The notes below the pieces were generated by a model. It had not been told where the DNA came from, did not search any database, and was given only the letters and a program-made list of their open reading frames with translations. Positions 31,091 to 44,842 of a DNA stretch of 64,000 nucleotides are shown here, one piece after another. The stretch lies in NCBI GenBank assembly GCA_903772945.1, contig CAICTM010000181.1:33941-97940 (forward strand). The letters run 5' to 3'. The position numbers were made by a program, and so were the translations under genes. This stretch comes from Seminavis robusta. Its lineage: Eukaryota > Bacillariophyta > Bacillariophyceae > Naviculales > Naviculaceae. Position 1 is the stretch's first letter. Each line of letters begins with the position of its first letter.

Positions 31091-33760
31091 TCATCCCGTT
31101 GTCATTCCTCTCTTCAGAAATGGCCGACTTTTCAAGGGGGGCGGGGAGGACTTGTCTTGTCGAGTCCGAGGGGCTGCATTTGGCCTGCGCCACAGGCTCA
31201 GCCCGCCAAAAAGGGGCGTCGGACTGTAAACATCACTATCAGCTTCTCCGAGACCAAGCCGCCCCGAGTGCTTTCCGCAGGAAAACACCTGCCCGCACTC
31301 TGTTACTAGAATAGAACAATCCAGTCCTGCGCAAACTTGCACCACTGGGCCGTACGCATCGTCGCCCCTATTAGAATTGTCGAGATCGGCACATCCTCGA
31401 GTTAGCCGCGGAACCGTGGTGGGTGCCCACTCAATCGTCCTCTCTAGCTCTGGGGCCTCCTCTTGGTCCCCTGGTGGCAACATCGTGCGGACTTCTCCGA
31501 GACCGAGCCGCCCATCGGTGTTTTTACCCCACGAAAAAACAGTCCCATCCCTTGCCAACGCCATCACATGGCTTGCCCCAGCACTAAGCGAAGTGATCTC
31601 TACAGGAGTAGTGGCACGGCGAAACTTGATATCCTTTGGTTCTCTGGCTTCCACAACGTTGTTTCCCAGTCCTAGCATTCCGTCGTAACTGATTCCAAAG
31701 GACAGGCACCTTCCCTTAGACGTGACCACAAAGGAAGAGTACGGACCCAAAGCAATGTCCACAGGGTACTCGGGGGGATCCTGCTTCAGCAATGAGTTTG
31801 ATGGTTTCGGGGACTGGTGATCCTTCCCTTGGAGTGACAAAGACTCCACCAAGGTTGGTACAGGAACAGTTTTTGGTATCTTCAACGCTGATAACTGCTT
31901 TTTGGATAGACCCAACGCATGATACGCTGCGTTCCCCCACGTGTAAAGCTCGACACTTCCAGTGGCTCTTCGTACAAGGGCGGCAGAGTGTTCCGAAGAC
32001 GCAGTCAACGCGAATATTCCTTGTGGAAGGGAAGACGATGGAGCTGTCCGGCTGCCATTGACTGATCCTGTATTGTTGGCTGTGGATTCTGGCCAGACCG
32101 TACAGAGCAACGCTACCCTGTGAGGTAACAAGACATCTTCCATGTCGTCGGGGTTGTAATCGACCAATAGGCTGGTGTCATTTGATGCATCCGGTGACTG
32201 AGGCGACACAGGCTCCTCTATCGAACGCTTCCGTCGCGGATGGACCAAACCAATCTTCATTGAGTTGTTCCGGCCGAAACCATATAGCTGATGGTGCCAC
32301 ACTGATGCTGCGGCAGATGGTGTTGGTGACATTGGTCGTCCCCCTTTGTTTTCGTAGTTCTCGCGTTCGGTATTCATGGATGGCGGTGACGAGCTTACAC
32401 GGTTCATTTTTATAGTTGCAGGCGTGCCTGGTTGACTACTCGTGTCTGATTGCGGCGAATGAGCCTTCAGGACTCGCCTTCCTTCAGTTGAGACTACGAC
32501 CAGAGAATGTGACTCCCCAGCAGCACAGATGACAGCCTTCCCTCCATTTTCTAGAAGTGGCGTGATAATCGTGGGAGTCCACACGTATCGGCTGTGCGAT
32601 CCGGCACCCTCCCCTGGACCGGGTGATTTGATGCCAATGCCCAGCTGACCATGATCATTAAGGCCATAGGAGAATAAGAGTGCCTCTGTGGATATCATCA
32701 GTACATGCGATCCTCGGGGGTGAGCTGACACATGTTGTATCCGGACTTGCGATAGAGAGGACAGAAAGGTAGGAACGCCATGAAAGATGGATGGTGCACT
32801 TGGCACGGTTGTTGGGGCACTTTCAGGTTGAAAAAAAGAGGCAACTTGTTGTGTTGTCCGTTGTATAGGAACCTGTTCGGTGTGTGCTCCTTTGGACACG
32901 AGATTGACGTCAACCTCTGCAGGATCTGAACGTCTCCTTGACTGGAAGCGATGTGGCGAGGAAGGAAGCATATCGTTTCCGCCAGCACCAAAATGGGAGT
33001 AATCAAAACTTGGCATGGACAAGACACGATCTTCGTCGTCACCCTCCAAATCATGAAGAGGCACAGGAGACGATTGTGGTGATAGAATGGCTGATGAGGA
33101 CTCGGCTACTACAATTTCGAGCCGTCCCTGCGGGAAATCGGCATTCGCCAGATGATCGGCAGTGTGGGCTTCCCACTCGTAGGTTGACCCTCCACGAAGT
33201 CCTCCACTATACTCCATCGTTGTCCGGTCGTCTTCCTTCTTTTCTTCTCGTTGTCCTCCCAGTCGAGTTAACCAAGGATTACACAGGGCAGATTTTTCCA
33301 GGTTCAACGGAAGTTTGGAGCATTCTAGATCACACCAGCCCACGCTTCCTGCCTTGGTAACATTGGAACCACAAGTTACCAGAGTGCCATATTGAGTGGA
33401 GGATTGAGTGGTGGTTAGCTCGACAAACTCACGGCCGCGACAGACCATAACATCCCCAGCAGCTGACACCAAACATGTTTCTTCTTGTGAAACAGCTATT
33501 GAACGTCTGGGCAAAGGTGGCGGTTTTGTGGGTGGTCGACTTCCAGATAGTAGATTGCTTGACTTGGTCTGCACAATGATGGGTAATCCTGGTCGGAGCT
33601 GGTCCATGCTGTTGGGGAGGGGAAGTCTATCAATGGCGTGGCGTTCTTTGGCAGGAGATAGAGAGGTCACTGCCCGTCGTTTTGCGACTAAAGTAGCCCC
33701 ATTGCTGTGGAGCTTCTTTGACTTGTCCATGACAGGCTGTATTGTTCGATCCTTGTACAT
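31091..33760 (-). CDS. RCC1-repeat (beta-propeller) protein
   Basis: Single exon, 889 residues. Several RCC1 blades are visible: LLFSYGLNDHGQLGIGI, ELYTWGNAAYHALGL, GRCLSFGISYDGMLGLGN, ALARDGTVFSWGKNTDGRLG and QVFSCGKHSGRLGLGEADSD, each with the G-x-x-x-x-G-x-L-G pattern, mostly in the C-terminal two thirds. The first 350 residues are Ser/Pro-rich and poorly conserved. RCC1 repeats serve Ran guanine exchange in RCC1 itself, but most long divergent members have other, often protein-binding, roles. I would not call this the Ran exchange factor. Confidence 0.82.
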   Translation of the reverse strand: MYKDRTIQPVMDKSKKLHSNGATLVAKRRAVTSLSPAKERHAIDRLPLPNSMDQLRPGLPIIVQTKSSNLLSGSRPPTKPPPLPRRSIAVSQEETCLVSAAGDVMVCRGREFVELTTTQSSTQYGTLVTCGSNVTKAGSVGWCDLECSKLPLNLEKSALCNPWLTRLGGQREEKKEDDRTTMEYSGGLRGGSTYEWEAHTADHLANADFPQGRLEIVVAESSSAILSPQSSPVPLHDLEGDDEDRVLSMPSFDYSHFGAGGNDMLPSSPHRFQSRRRSDPAEVDVNLVSKGAHTEQVPIQRTTQQVASFFQPESAPTTVPSAPSIFHGVPTFLSSLSQVRIQHVSAHPRGSHVLMISTEALLFSYGLNDHGQLGIGIKSPGPGEGAGSHSRYVWTPTIITPLLENGGKAVICAAGESHSLVVVSTEGRRVLKAHSPQSDTSSQPGTPATIKMNRVSSSPPSMNTERENYENKGGRPMSPTPSAAASVWHHQLYGFGRNNSMKIGLVHPRRKRSIEEPVSPQSPDASNDTSLLVDYNPDDMEDVLLPHRVALLCTVWPESTANNTGSVNGSRTAPSSSLPQGIFALTASSEHSAALVRRATGSVELYTWGNAAYHALGLSKKQLSALKIPKTVPVPTLVESLSLQGKDHQSPKPSNSLLKQDPPEYPVDIALGPYSSFVVTSKGRCLSFGISYDGMLGLGNNVVEAREPKDIKFRRATTPVEITSLSAGASHVMALARDGTVFSWGKNTDGRLGLGEVRTMLPPGDQEEAPELERTIEWAPTTVPRLTRGCADLDNSNRGDDAYGPVVQVCAGLDCSILVTECGQVFSCGKHSGRLGLGEADSDVYSPTPLFGGLSLWRRPNAAPRTRQDKSSPPPLKSRPFLKRGMTTG

Positions 33761-34926
33761 ATCTCCACCGTCGATTCTGTGAGTTGTTGCTTTGCTTGGT
33801 CGCCACTACAACACCTCTTCGTCCTCTCGCCAGCTTGACACTTGTTGCGTACCGGTATTAATTAATCAACTTCGTGCTCTTCTCTACTAGCTAGCTATCG
33901 TACTGGCCGCTCAACGCTGCGATGGTTTCATCCACATCCAATCAATCGAGCGCTTGACCCCGAGCTGTTTGGATTGGAAAAGGCATTGGCTGTCGGACCG
34001 GCCCGTGTACCTACTAGCTAGTACAAATTCTACGTACGAAAGCTAACCGAAAAGATCGCAAGCCGGCATTAGTGCACCGATGCTAATCTAAAAGTACTTG
34101 TACGGTACCAGGTAGGGACCTCTCAGTACGGTATGATACTGTACCAGCACCCGTGCCGTAAGCAAGATCTACTATTACGCTGTAGCTAGCTAGTAGAGTA
34201 GGTAATATAATAGATCCGTACAATAGCATGCAGGGGTATCGGCATTATTCTACCGATACCCACACCAGGCTGGAGTTACGAGTACTACTAGTACAGGTTC
34301 GAAGATTATCATTTGATCATTAGCATCAGGTACAGTACCTAAGCACTGCAAGTTTTGGAGCTACACAAGGCCATAGCAAGTTATTATTTGGTCCCAAGAA
34401 TGGCTTCGTTCGTTGCGTTTCTACCATCAGCAATCGCTGCAAGGGTGGGACACAGTAGGTGCTTGAAGTATTGGCAACAAGCTCAATGTTGCTGGCAATA
34501 CTATTCGTGTACCATGGCTACTTGTTTAGTTAGTCTTAGGCAGTCCTGGAGCTATCGGCACCATCAAGGGGGTGAGGTTTGCTTCGGTTGATTACACTCA
34601 CTCAACTGCACTGTCAGCCGGTACAATGAGGCATACTACCAAGGGCGCACCTTCGGAACCTATGTACTAACTAAGTGGACGGTCAGGGGCTGCTTTTGTA
34701 CTCAGCCTGAAGCGTTGTGTGCTGCAATGCTTTTATTTCCCCACCGGTACCGGTGCCGACGAAAAATCTTCCGATCTCCAAATTTAACTCCCACAGATGC
34801 GCTACCCGTTGGATTTCAACTATGTAACTCAGATCAAACGGTCGGAACAACGCGGGATGAGCATTGCACACCAAACAACGACTACAACAGAGGACCCAAC
34901 CAATCCTTGCCATTTTTCAATGCAAG
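33761..34926. other. Intergenic region rich in short palindromes
   Basis: Between divergent RCC1 and MDR-fusion genes. Dense in TACCGGTA-, CTAGCTAG-, GGTACC- and ACTAGT-type words, for example around 33850-34290 and 34744-34755. No gene was recognised. Confidence 0.45.
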
Positions 34927-37319
34927 ATGCCAGGGATTAGGTATACGGCAAGTAACAGCGAAGACGATGAGACTACAGCAACAGGGAACGATTTCTTCGA
35001 CCTTGACCCTTTCAAGTTTCTTTTCTCGGACGAAGATGAACATGGTAGCGTAGAGGAGAGTACCCAGGCTTCCCCACCACAACGGAAATCAAAGAGTCGG
35101 ACCAAAAAGGCGGCTGATAGCGCGTTGAAACGACCACCCGAGCAACGGGATCCATCAGAGTCTGTCTATGAAGATGGAACAGAGGATTCCCTGGGGCGGA
35201 AACGGCAGCAGCACTACTGGAGGCGAAACCAACCCAAAAATGAAGCCAAAGGACGGCGGCTGGGCTTTGGGCGGAAACCCGTCCCCAAAAAGACGTTTGC
35301 TCCTTCTGGTACTTCCGCAGAGTCTTCGTTCGTTAGTGACGTCCCTGACCATTCTGTTGTAAGCAGCCTGCAGTCAACCTACAGAGACGACAACACTAGG
35401 GACGATGACAGAACTGAAGAGGATGACGAAGGATTCTCGTCGCTGATGAAGGCTCTAGGACGACGTTGGGATCCCTGGGACGATCAATCATCCTCATCAT
35501 GTAGTTCTCGTCTTTCGTTTGATGATACCGGTACGCATGACGAGGAGTCCTACTTAAGCGCCCGGAGAGGTGGCATCCTCCACGACCAGCCTGCAACTCA
35601 ACAACAAGTTCAACAGGTCTTGGTGCAGTACAACCCAAAGTCGGGCATTCGAGAAGCACGGCAGGAAACAATGGTTACATCCTTCCACCCGGCACCAAAG
35701 AGACCAGAGACAATACTTTCGGAAGGGAAGGGCGCTCCATCCATTCAATCGATGAAGTACTACGCCCCAGCTGAAACAACACCGGAAGATGCCGGGAGTA
35801 TTGTCGCCAGTGTTGCCCAATCTCAGCAGCGCGAAGACTGCGATATCGATGAGGGACGTTCAAGGTGCCTGGATCTGCAAAAGGTTTGCGGGGTTGGAAG
35901 GGGGAAGAAGAAAAATAAAATCCATCCTTCTGCTTCTCGAAGTGCTTCTCGAAGTGCCGAGATGGACACGGCTTCCGTCTTTCCAAAGTTGCGAATGGTC
36001 GCCGATGAAGAAGTAGGGGGGTCAAAGGCATCGGCCGTAGTCCCAGCAGACAAGAAGTTCAATGGAAGCATCCCAGCTCATCTTCAGGTTTCAATGGATG
36101 CATTCTTGCCAACAAAAGGGCCTCAATCGCTTTATGAATACGAGTACGAGGGTGCTGAACATGTTGACGTAGCATACAACCATTTTGGACCAAATCCACT
36201 CTCTCTGCTTGTGATTAGACATCATTTGAATCCTCCGAGACCAAGGCCGGGTGTCGCGATTGTGCAGGTTGAGGTAAGCAGTGCTAGCTTTTGATCTCTT
36301 ACATTATGCGAGGTCGTACTCGACGTTCACATTGCTATCTCTTTTCGAAGGCTTCAACCATATCCATGACAGACTGCAGTATCCGGCGAGGAGAATGGGA
36401 AGGGAAAGACACTCCACCGTTGCCAATCACTCCTGGTGTTGATCTGGTTGGAAAGATATTTCATATCGACAAAGACGTGTCTTCATTTCTCAAGCTTTCG
36501 GTTGGTGACAGAGTAATATCCCTAACCAGATGTGGGGGGAATTCTAGATTCTTGTCCATTGACCCAGAACAACTTGTCAAAGTTTCTGCAGAGGTTGATC
36601 CCGCAGAGGCTGCCTGTTTGGCGGAAACCTACTTGACAGCATTCCAGATATTGCATTTTGGACAGGGCTGGACAACGCGTTACCGAGCCAATTCGCTGAA
36701 GGGAAAGAATGTTCTTGTCATTGGGACTGTGTCCACGACACTAGGGCATGCCTTTGTTGAACTGGCTATGGCTGCGGGTGTGGAAAAAATTATTGCAACT
36801 TCTTTGCCAAAACATTTCCCTCACCTTCGGTCCCTAGGCATCATTCCAGTAAGTTCGGACCCGACCCTTTGGTATGGCCAACTTGACCAGGAAATAGACT
36901 TGGTTTTTGTTTCCAATCCCAACGAAGAAGTTGTCGCAGACCATTTCAGAGTACTCAATGACAGAGGTCATCTTTTCGTGGTGGGTCAGCGAGGAGGCAT
37001 GCCAATCGATGAAGACGAACAAACGCGAACGAAGACCTTGGTTTGCAAGCGACGCAAGTCAAAACCGAGCATGATTGATCGCACGCATGAGTATAGTCCC
37101 TTTCGACAGTGGGAGCAAGATCTAGAAAAGAGCAAGAGAGACCTCTCTCACCTCGTCAAGATGCTAGGCAAGGGTGAAATAAAACCGAATGTCCTCGACC
37201 GAATACCTCTGGGCAAAGTTGCGAAAGCACAAGACCTGGTCGAGAGCCAACGGCACCCCGGTGGATTTCTGGTCTGTGAACCTTGGCTCCGAAACAAGAA
37301 GCGTGCTGTCCGACTCTGA
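34927..37319 (+). CDS. Disordered N-terminal region fused to a zinc-independent MDR (quinone-oxidoreductase-like) domain
   Basis: 771 residues, exons 34927-36273 and 36351-37319 (77-nt intron joining VQVE to ASTISMTDC). Residues 1-420 are charged and Ser-rich with no recognised domain, including a short SASRSASRSA tandem duplication (near 35935-35958). From about 430 an MDR superfamily core appears: RPGVAIVQVEASTISMTDCS, ITPGVDLVGKIFHID, LSVGDRVISL, then the Rossmann part KNVLVIGTVSTTLGHAFVEL and LRSLGIIPVS, ending NVLDRIPLGKVAKAQDLVES and HPGGFLVCEPW. The usual GxGxxG nucleotide loop is degenerate (GTVSTTLG). The zinc-ligand set of alcohol dehydrogenases is absent. Substrate unknown. An in-frame ATG at 34864 is a weaker start. 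Confidence 0.75.
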
Positions 37320-37639
37320 TGATTGCCATGTCTGGTGCAACGTTTGGAAAAGCAAGTGGGAAGACTTCACGTGCTTTGTGGTCTCCGAGGGGCACTATTT
37401 TTGTTCCGCAAGACGCGGAAGAAGTCAAAGACATAATAGCAACAGTTTTCTTCTCTCTGCTGCTGCTTGGTTTCTGATAACCACACAACCATGTTTCGAT
37501 TCCTAGAGCACCATTTTTAATAGATTGCATTCAACTTTTAGACAGCTGATACTTCTTGAACACGGTTTTCGTGGAGACAAACTAGCCAGTACTTCGTTTT
37601 GAAACCCCAAGAGCGCGAAAGCTATTTACTCTTCCAAGT
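37320..37639. other. Convergent intergenic region
   Basis: 320 bp between two stop codons of convergent genes (MDR fusion and AAAP transporter). Nothing recognised. Confidence 0.45.
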
Positions 37640-39428
37640 CTACCGGAACAAAGTATTGTAGAATGCATTGATGGTTGATATCACCATGAGAGGCACAAAA
37701 ACATAGATCATGCCCCTTGCAAAGGATAGTGCTGTCGTGCGATCGCCACCCTCGTTCCCGCCATTCGTCAGAGAGCTACCGAAAATGGCAATATACGCGA
37801 AGCTGGGGAGCAAATAAGAAAGAATGACAGAGAGAGATGATCCAAGAAGATCCCACACAATGTCGATAGACTTGACAGAACTGGCGATTCCTGCGGCCGA
37901 CCATAGTACGGCGATTCCAACCCCCAAACGTAGGGCCAAGGAGTGTTGTTCTGCCTGTGGTTCTTCAGGGCTTTGCGGTTGCATTGCTTCTGGGTTCTCA
38001 GCTTCGCCCTCACCATTGGGCAACAATGGCTCCTCTAGAGCGGCTGCCATGTCCTCGTTGGCTGGCGGGGTTTCTGCTGGAACCGACGACGGACCTCCTG
38101 CAGCCTCTGACGTTGGACCAGGTGTCGCAAACCATGTCCGAAGCATGATATCGCGAGCAGGGATGACCAACAGAGGGAAAGCCAAGGTCACAGTGCACGC
38201 CAGGCACATGCGAGCAACCACCAGAAGCGGGTCGTCTTCATCAAAGTCTAGCAAAATGTTGCCTTGCACTTTTCCTGAATCAGTGCATTTTCCATAAGCC
38301 GAACCAGCTAATCCCACAGCCATGTAGAACAGGGAGGCAGAAATTGTTGTCGACCGCAGCCAATAGCTGACTCGTTGAGGAGTTGGAGATTGGAGCTCGT
38401 TATGGACCAAGGGTATATTGTAGTGGCACACATAGCAGGACACAAAGAGAGGGAAAGCATCTTTTGGATCGTTCAGGGATGGACAAATAATGAATAGAGT
38501 AGAGAATTGGATACAGAGTGAGTTGAGCAAGGCTTTTCGACAAACCAAGACGACTTTGTCTCGTTACATGTACCCACCTAGCACGTCTTTGGCAGAATCA
38601 GGCCAAAGCTGGAATGCCGGCCAAGTCGTTTCTTCGTGATGGTCTACCAGACACTGAAGCGATCGGTAAGCAATACACCCTCCGACAATAATAATGGCAG
38701 ACATGGACGCAGCACCCAACTTTTCCAGCGAGGACAAGTTCTGGAGACCACATAGAGGCGTAACGAGCAGGATCACTGCCATCATTGTGAGATTGTTTCC
38801 GAGAGATGGGCCTCCTCCTACCCCTCCATCCAATTCATGGTGAGGGAAAATGGCATCAGATATGGGTTGCAGCAAGTCTCTGAGCAACACAGCATATCCA
38901 ACCGCTCCAAAAATGCAAATGCTGCATTTTATGGACATGAAATGAAATAATGGGAATTGCAGGTGAGGAAACCAAAAACTACAGAACAAATATCTTTGGT
39001 CCTAAGAACACTTACGCAGTCACCAGCCATTTTGTGAACAAGAAACCTCTTGCCCCGAAGGCCGCACTGGCCATTGATTCATAACTCTCCTTTCCAACCA
39101 CCACAGTATGGGCTTGAACAGGCGACAACTTTCTTGTGGCTGCAATAATCATTCGGAAGCACCAGTCGGTCACAGCGGCGGTCAACAGCAACATGCACGG
39201 CCCAAACAATCCGTTTCCAGTCTTTTGAAAGGCCATTGGCAAGGATAAGCAGCCTCCGCCAACCATTGTACAAAGAACATTATATCGAGCAGACGATATG
39301 GTCCCTTGACGCAACGGCCCATCGGTGGGGTCAGGACTGACGTTTCCATTCTCTTCGACCAAGTCGTTGTTGTTAGACACGCCGTCTTCTGCGCTGGGAG
39401 TAACTGCATCGGATTCTGTGGCCACCAT
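37640..39428 (-). CDS. Amino-acid/auxin permease family (AAAP, SLC38-like) transporter
   Basis: 525 residues, exons 39428-39016, 38921-38578 and 38460-37640. About eleven hydrophobic segments are expected. The first carries the AAAP signature around ARYNVLCTMVGGGCLSLPMA, with a G-G-G-x-L-x-L-P core. The third exon begins DAFPLFVSCYVCHYNIPLVH followed by NEL, the conserved CH-x-N-xxx-x-NEL element of eukaryotic amino-acid transporters. A long acidic, Pro/Glu-rich loop (about residues 370-420) separates later helices. It probably moves neutral amino acids with protons or sodium across the plasma or endomembrane; the substrate is not readable from sequence. Confidence 0.85.
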
Positions 39429-39783
39429 GGTATTAACAGCTTTTGTTGTCAAGTAAAGAAAGGCGTATTGGTTGAACGATTGATCGTAGGGTCGATCTGC
39501 AATCTGGTACCCTCGCCTCGATTATTCCTCGAGTGCACGAAGCACGAAGAGAAAAGTAACATGTTCGATGTAGGAAAAATCGACTCATGATTCGACTAAC
39601 TCGACTATGATTGATTCGTGTTTCTGACACTGACATCTGTAAGGAGTTAGAGTTCAGACTAACAGACAATAAGTTGCTCCTCCTGCTCGCTTCGAGCCCT
39701 CATCCCGATCATTGGAAGAATCTTTAGGGCCCTCAGCTGTATGGTGTCCTATCAGCCCAAAACGTTCGGAATTCGAAAATTCT

Positions 39784-40010
39784 ATTTTTATTATCTTGTT
39801 CGAAATGGTCAAAAAGACCTTCTTTTTGCTTCCCATGAAGTGGAATCCATTATCCGGGTAGCTATGCCTAAGAAACCTACTCAGATACCTTCTGATACCC
39901 CATTTTCATACAGTTTATTAACCATAGACTAGCTACCCAGATATTGGATTCCACTTCATGGCAAGTAAAATGAAGGTCTTTTTGACCATTTCGAACAAGA
40001 TAATAAAAAA
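39784..40010. repeat. Foldback (MITE-like) inverted repeat
   Basis: Arms of about 81 bp, 39784-39864 and 39930-40010, are near-perfect reverse complements (for example ttatcttgttcgaaatggtc on the left pairs with gaccatttcgaacaagataa on the right), with about six mismatches. The spacer is 65 nt. Similarity continues weakly for some 10-20 nt outside the arms. No ORF is present. Non-autonomous foldback/MITE element is the likely nature. Confidence 0.85.
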
Positions 40011-40076
40011 GTATTTTCAAAAAATGACTTTGAATTTTGGTCAAAAATTGCGGCGTCCCCATAGAAAGAATTGCCA

Positions 40077-40115
40077 AAGCGCGCACGTCGAGATTCAAGC
40101 TCGACGTGCGCGCTT
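40077..40115. repeat. Perfect GC-rich hairpin
   Basis: Sixteen-base arms aagcgcgcacgtcgag and ctcgacgtgcgcgctt flank a 7-nt loop, with no mismatch. It lies 228 nt upstream of the next start codon and 66 nt beyond the foldback element. Confidence 0.9.
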
Positions 40116-40342
40116 CTAAATATCTGGGTCGTTATTTCAGCCCTTCACATTCCACCTCCTCTTCTCGACGGTTGCTCCTCCGACCTCTTCGAGACGGCAT
40201 TCAACCAAGCATCGCAGTGGGATAGAAGACAGGCAACACCAACACACAGCGATCTTTTCAATCTTCGGTGCTTCTGTGGTGTGGGCCACTGCCACATTCA
40301 TTGTCTTCCTTGCTTTCTCGTGACGTCCCTTGCTAGTTGACC

Positions 40343-41746
40343 ATGGCCACTGAAATAAGTAGAAGAATGTGGCGGTTGTTACTGCTAGTTTTCTGCCTGT
40401 CACTGTCGCAGCAAGGCAGTCGAGCAGAAGAATATCAGGCTGCCAACGATGATTATGCGAATGGAGATGACTACATCAAATACTGGACAGAATATGCTAT
40501 CCTTCCAAAACGATGTATTGTTTAGTAAGTGGCTCTTTTCGCCTTGATTTGTTCTGGACTGTATTTGTATTTGTATTTGTATTTGTATTTGTATTTGTCG
40601 CTCGATGATGGTATGGTTCGTATTCAATGTAGCAGTTCTTTCTCATGCCTTCTTCAACCAAAATATTCTCAGCAACGATGTGGATGTCATAGTGTTTTCC
40701 GTCTTTGAACATGGATACAAGCAGTGCAGCGACGATCCCATGGGGACTTTCATCGCGCCTGTCCCCGTTTTCTTGAACGGCTATTTGCAGCAGTTTGCGC
40801 AAGAAGAGTACGATCAAGGATATGACGATTATGCCACACCAGACGCGGCACAATACACAGATTGCGTTCAGCAACAAGTGAGCGGGAGAAACTTGTGGTT
40901 CCAAGTTGGCTGCACAGACGGCACCAGTCAATCACTTTCCGTGAATATCTATTCCGACAATACATGCACTACCAGGTATCTGGAAGACGGATACGACGAT
41001 TCTGCCATTGACGCATCTGCCATTCAGGTCGGCACTATTCTTGTTGTTAAGTTTCGTGGAATGAATATACCAATTCATCTGACTCACACGTATTTTTTGC
41101 GGCCCTTTTTCCCCCTTCAATTCTTTCTTTCTTTTAGGTCCCATTCAAGCGTTGCCAAAACTGTGTCAACTGGGTGGACATGAGTGACGACAAAATCGAT
41201 GACATGTTCTACGAAAACCGTCAAACACAAGCACCGCTCTGTTCAACTGCCTGGCAATACAAAGAAACCTGCAACCGCAAGTGTCAACGGACTGGATTGG
41301 AGCCAAGAGAAAAGGAGGGTTGGAACACATCCGACAAGATTCTATTGGCGATCCTCACTCTGTTTGGTATGGTAATGCTAGTCACAATCATTCGGAAGCG
41401 ACAAAAAATGTCAAACAAAGAGGCTTTGCTGGAACAAGCAGCAATGAGTGCAGCTGGACTGCAACAGGCACATGTGATTGGAATATTTATCCTTGTGGTG
41501 CTCGTGGTGGCAGTTTTTGCCTTGTTGGGACTCAAGAACATAACGTGGGCATTACTGCTCGTTATCAACACCGTCTTGTTCGGATACCTGATGAAGCTTA
41601 CCGTGGATAGTGGGGTGAGCGCAGGAGAGACTGTCATCGGGCCTGATGGCACGATAATCAGACGGGGAGACTCTGATGACTCCAGTGTCGCCTCGACGGC
41701 CGACAATAGAAACACAGGAACCTATATGCTGCCACAGCTCGCGTAG
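40343..41746 (+). CDS. Secreted-domain, multi-pass membrane protein of unknown function (Cys-rich luminal region)
   Basis: 381 residues, exons 40343-40524, 40673-41027 and 41138-41746. A signal peptide (MWRLLLLVFCLSLSQQGSRA) leads into an acidic, Tyr-rich luminal domain with paired cysteines (PKRCIVYNDVDVIVFSVF, YKQCSDDPMGTF, TDCVQQQ, VGCTDGTSQS, NTCTTRYLEDG, KRCQNCVNWVD, APLCSTAWQYKETCNRKCQ). Three hydrophobic segments follow: ILLAILTLFGMVMLVTII, HVIGIFILVVLVVAVFALLG and NITWALLLVINTVLFGYLM, then a Ser/Asp-rich tail. I recall similar diatom-restricted hypothetical membrane proteins but can give no function. The first intron contains a (TATTTG)n microsatellite. The second donor (CAG/GTCGGC) is weak but gives the only open, Cys-conserving frame. 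Confidence 0.75.
40560..40598. repeat. (TATTTG)n microsatellite
   Basis: About six and a half hexamer units inside the first intron of the Cys-rich membrane-protein gene. Confidence 0.95.
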
Positions 41747-42679
41747 AACCTCCGCTGCCGGTATGGTATGCAACCGCCAACGCTTGGCTTCTATCTGCCT
41801 CTGGCAAACCTAGTCTAATCTGTTGAACTTAGCCTTGAAGGCTTCCTGTCACTACCTACAACTGTAACCTTTCTCTTACCGGTACAACTGTTTGCAATAT
41901 TTATCGGGCTCGTATCACAACGGCTTGCTAGTCTAGTTCTTGAGTGCGTAGTTGCTGTTACGATAGAGCTGGCTGACAGGAACTCGTTCCACCAGTTTGT
42001 TTTGGGTGCAAGGAATCCGCAAGGATTGATCAAGCGAGCGACATACCGTACCTTCTGCACTGGCAGCAGGGAAGGCAGGGCCTGTTGAGAACCAGTATGC
42101 TCTAGAGTACACTACTACTAGTATATAATAACTATGACATATCTTTGTAAACGATTCACTGTATTTGTACATGTGTTTTAGAGGCAAAGCTGCTTCCTGT
42201 GTGCCGACCAAGAAAACGGCTGAGAAACAGCCAGCTAGCGGCAGGGGGGGATGCCTCAGCCACTGCCAACATCAGCTCAACAGCCTCTGTCCCAGCCAGA
42301 GCTGCACCAAGCAGAACTGCCGTATCCCAAGCCCTGTTTTTTAATAATTGCAGTAGCTTCTAAAGGTGACTACTATTACCAAAGCTACCGGTATCAGCAA
42401 GTTAGCTACTAGCTAGAGGTCCATATTGGCTCGTTTCAGGGTTTGATTTATCGTAAGAATTAAGGCAAAGCCTTCCATACGTTCTACAAATAAATGATTG
42501 TATTGTGCCTGCCTCATGCATGATCAAGCAAAACTGTGCTCGAGTTTCTACCAGAAACGGGCTTGGTTTTCAATTTTCTATCGGACGGCTCGAGGCTCGG
42601 CAATTGTTTAGACGCAACAAAGACAACATCGAAATGAAAAATCTAAATGGACTACGTTCTGGAAACGACTCCAATTGAA
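41747..42679. other. Convergent intergenic region
   Basis: 933 bp between the 3' ends of the Cys-rich membrane-protein and Rab6 genes. It has a few ACCGGT and CTAGCTAG words. No gene recognised. Confidence 0.4.

Positions 42680-44842
<2,163 letters not shown>

Larger units (their letters stand above)
39429..40342. other. Intergenic region carrying a foldback element and a hairpin
   Basis: 914 bp between divergent genes (AAAP transporter and Cys-rich membrane protein). It holds the inverted repeat at 39784-40010 and the hairpin at 40077-40115, each annotated separately. Confidence 0.6.

Noticed and set aside
34290-34340. Sequence aggttcgaagattatc resembling a tRNA T-arm
   Set aside because: No matching acceptor stem, D-arm or anticodon arm within tRNA distance.
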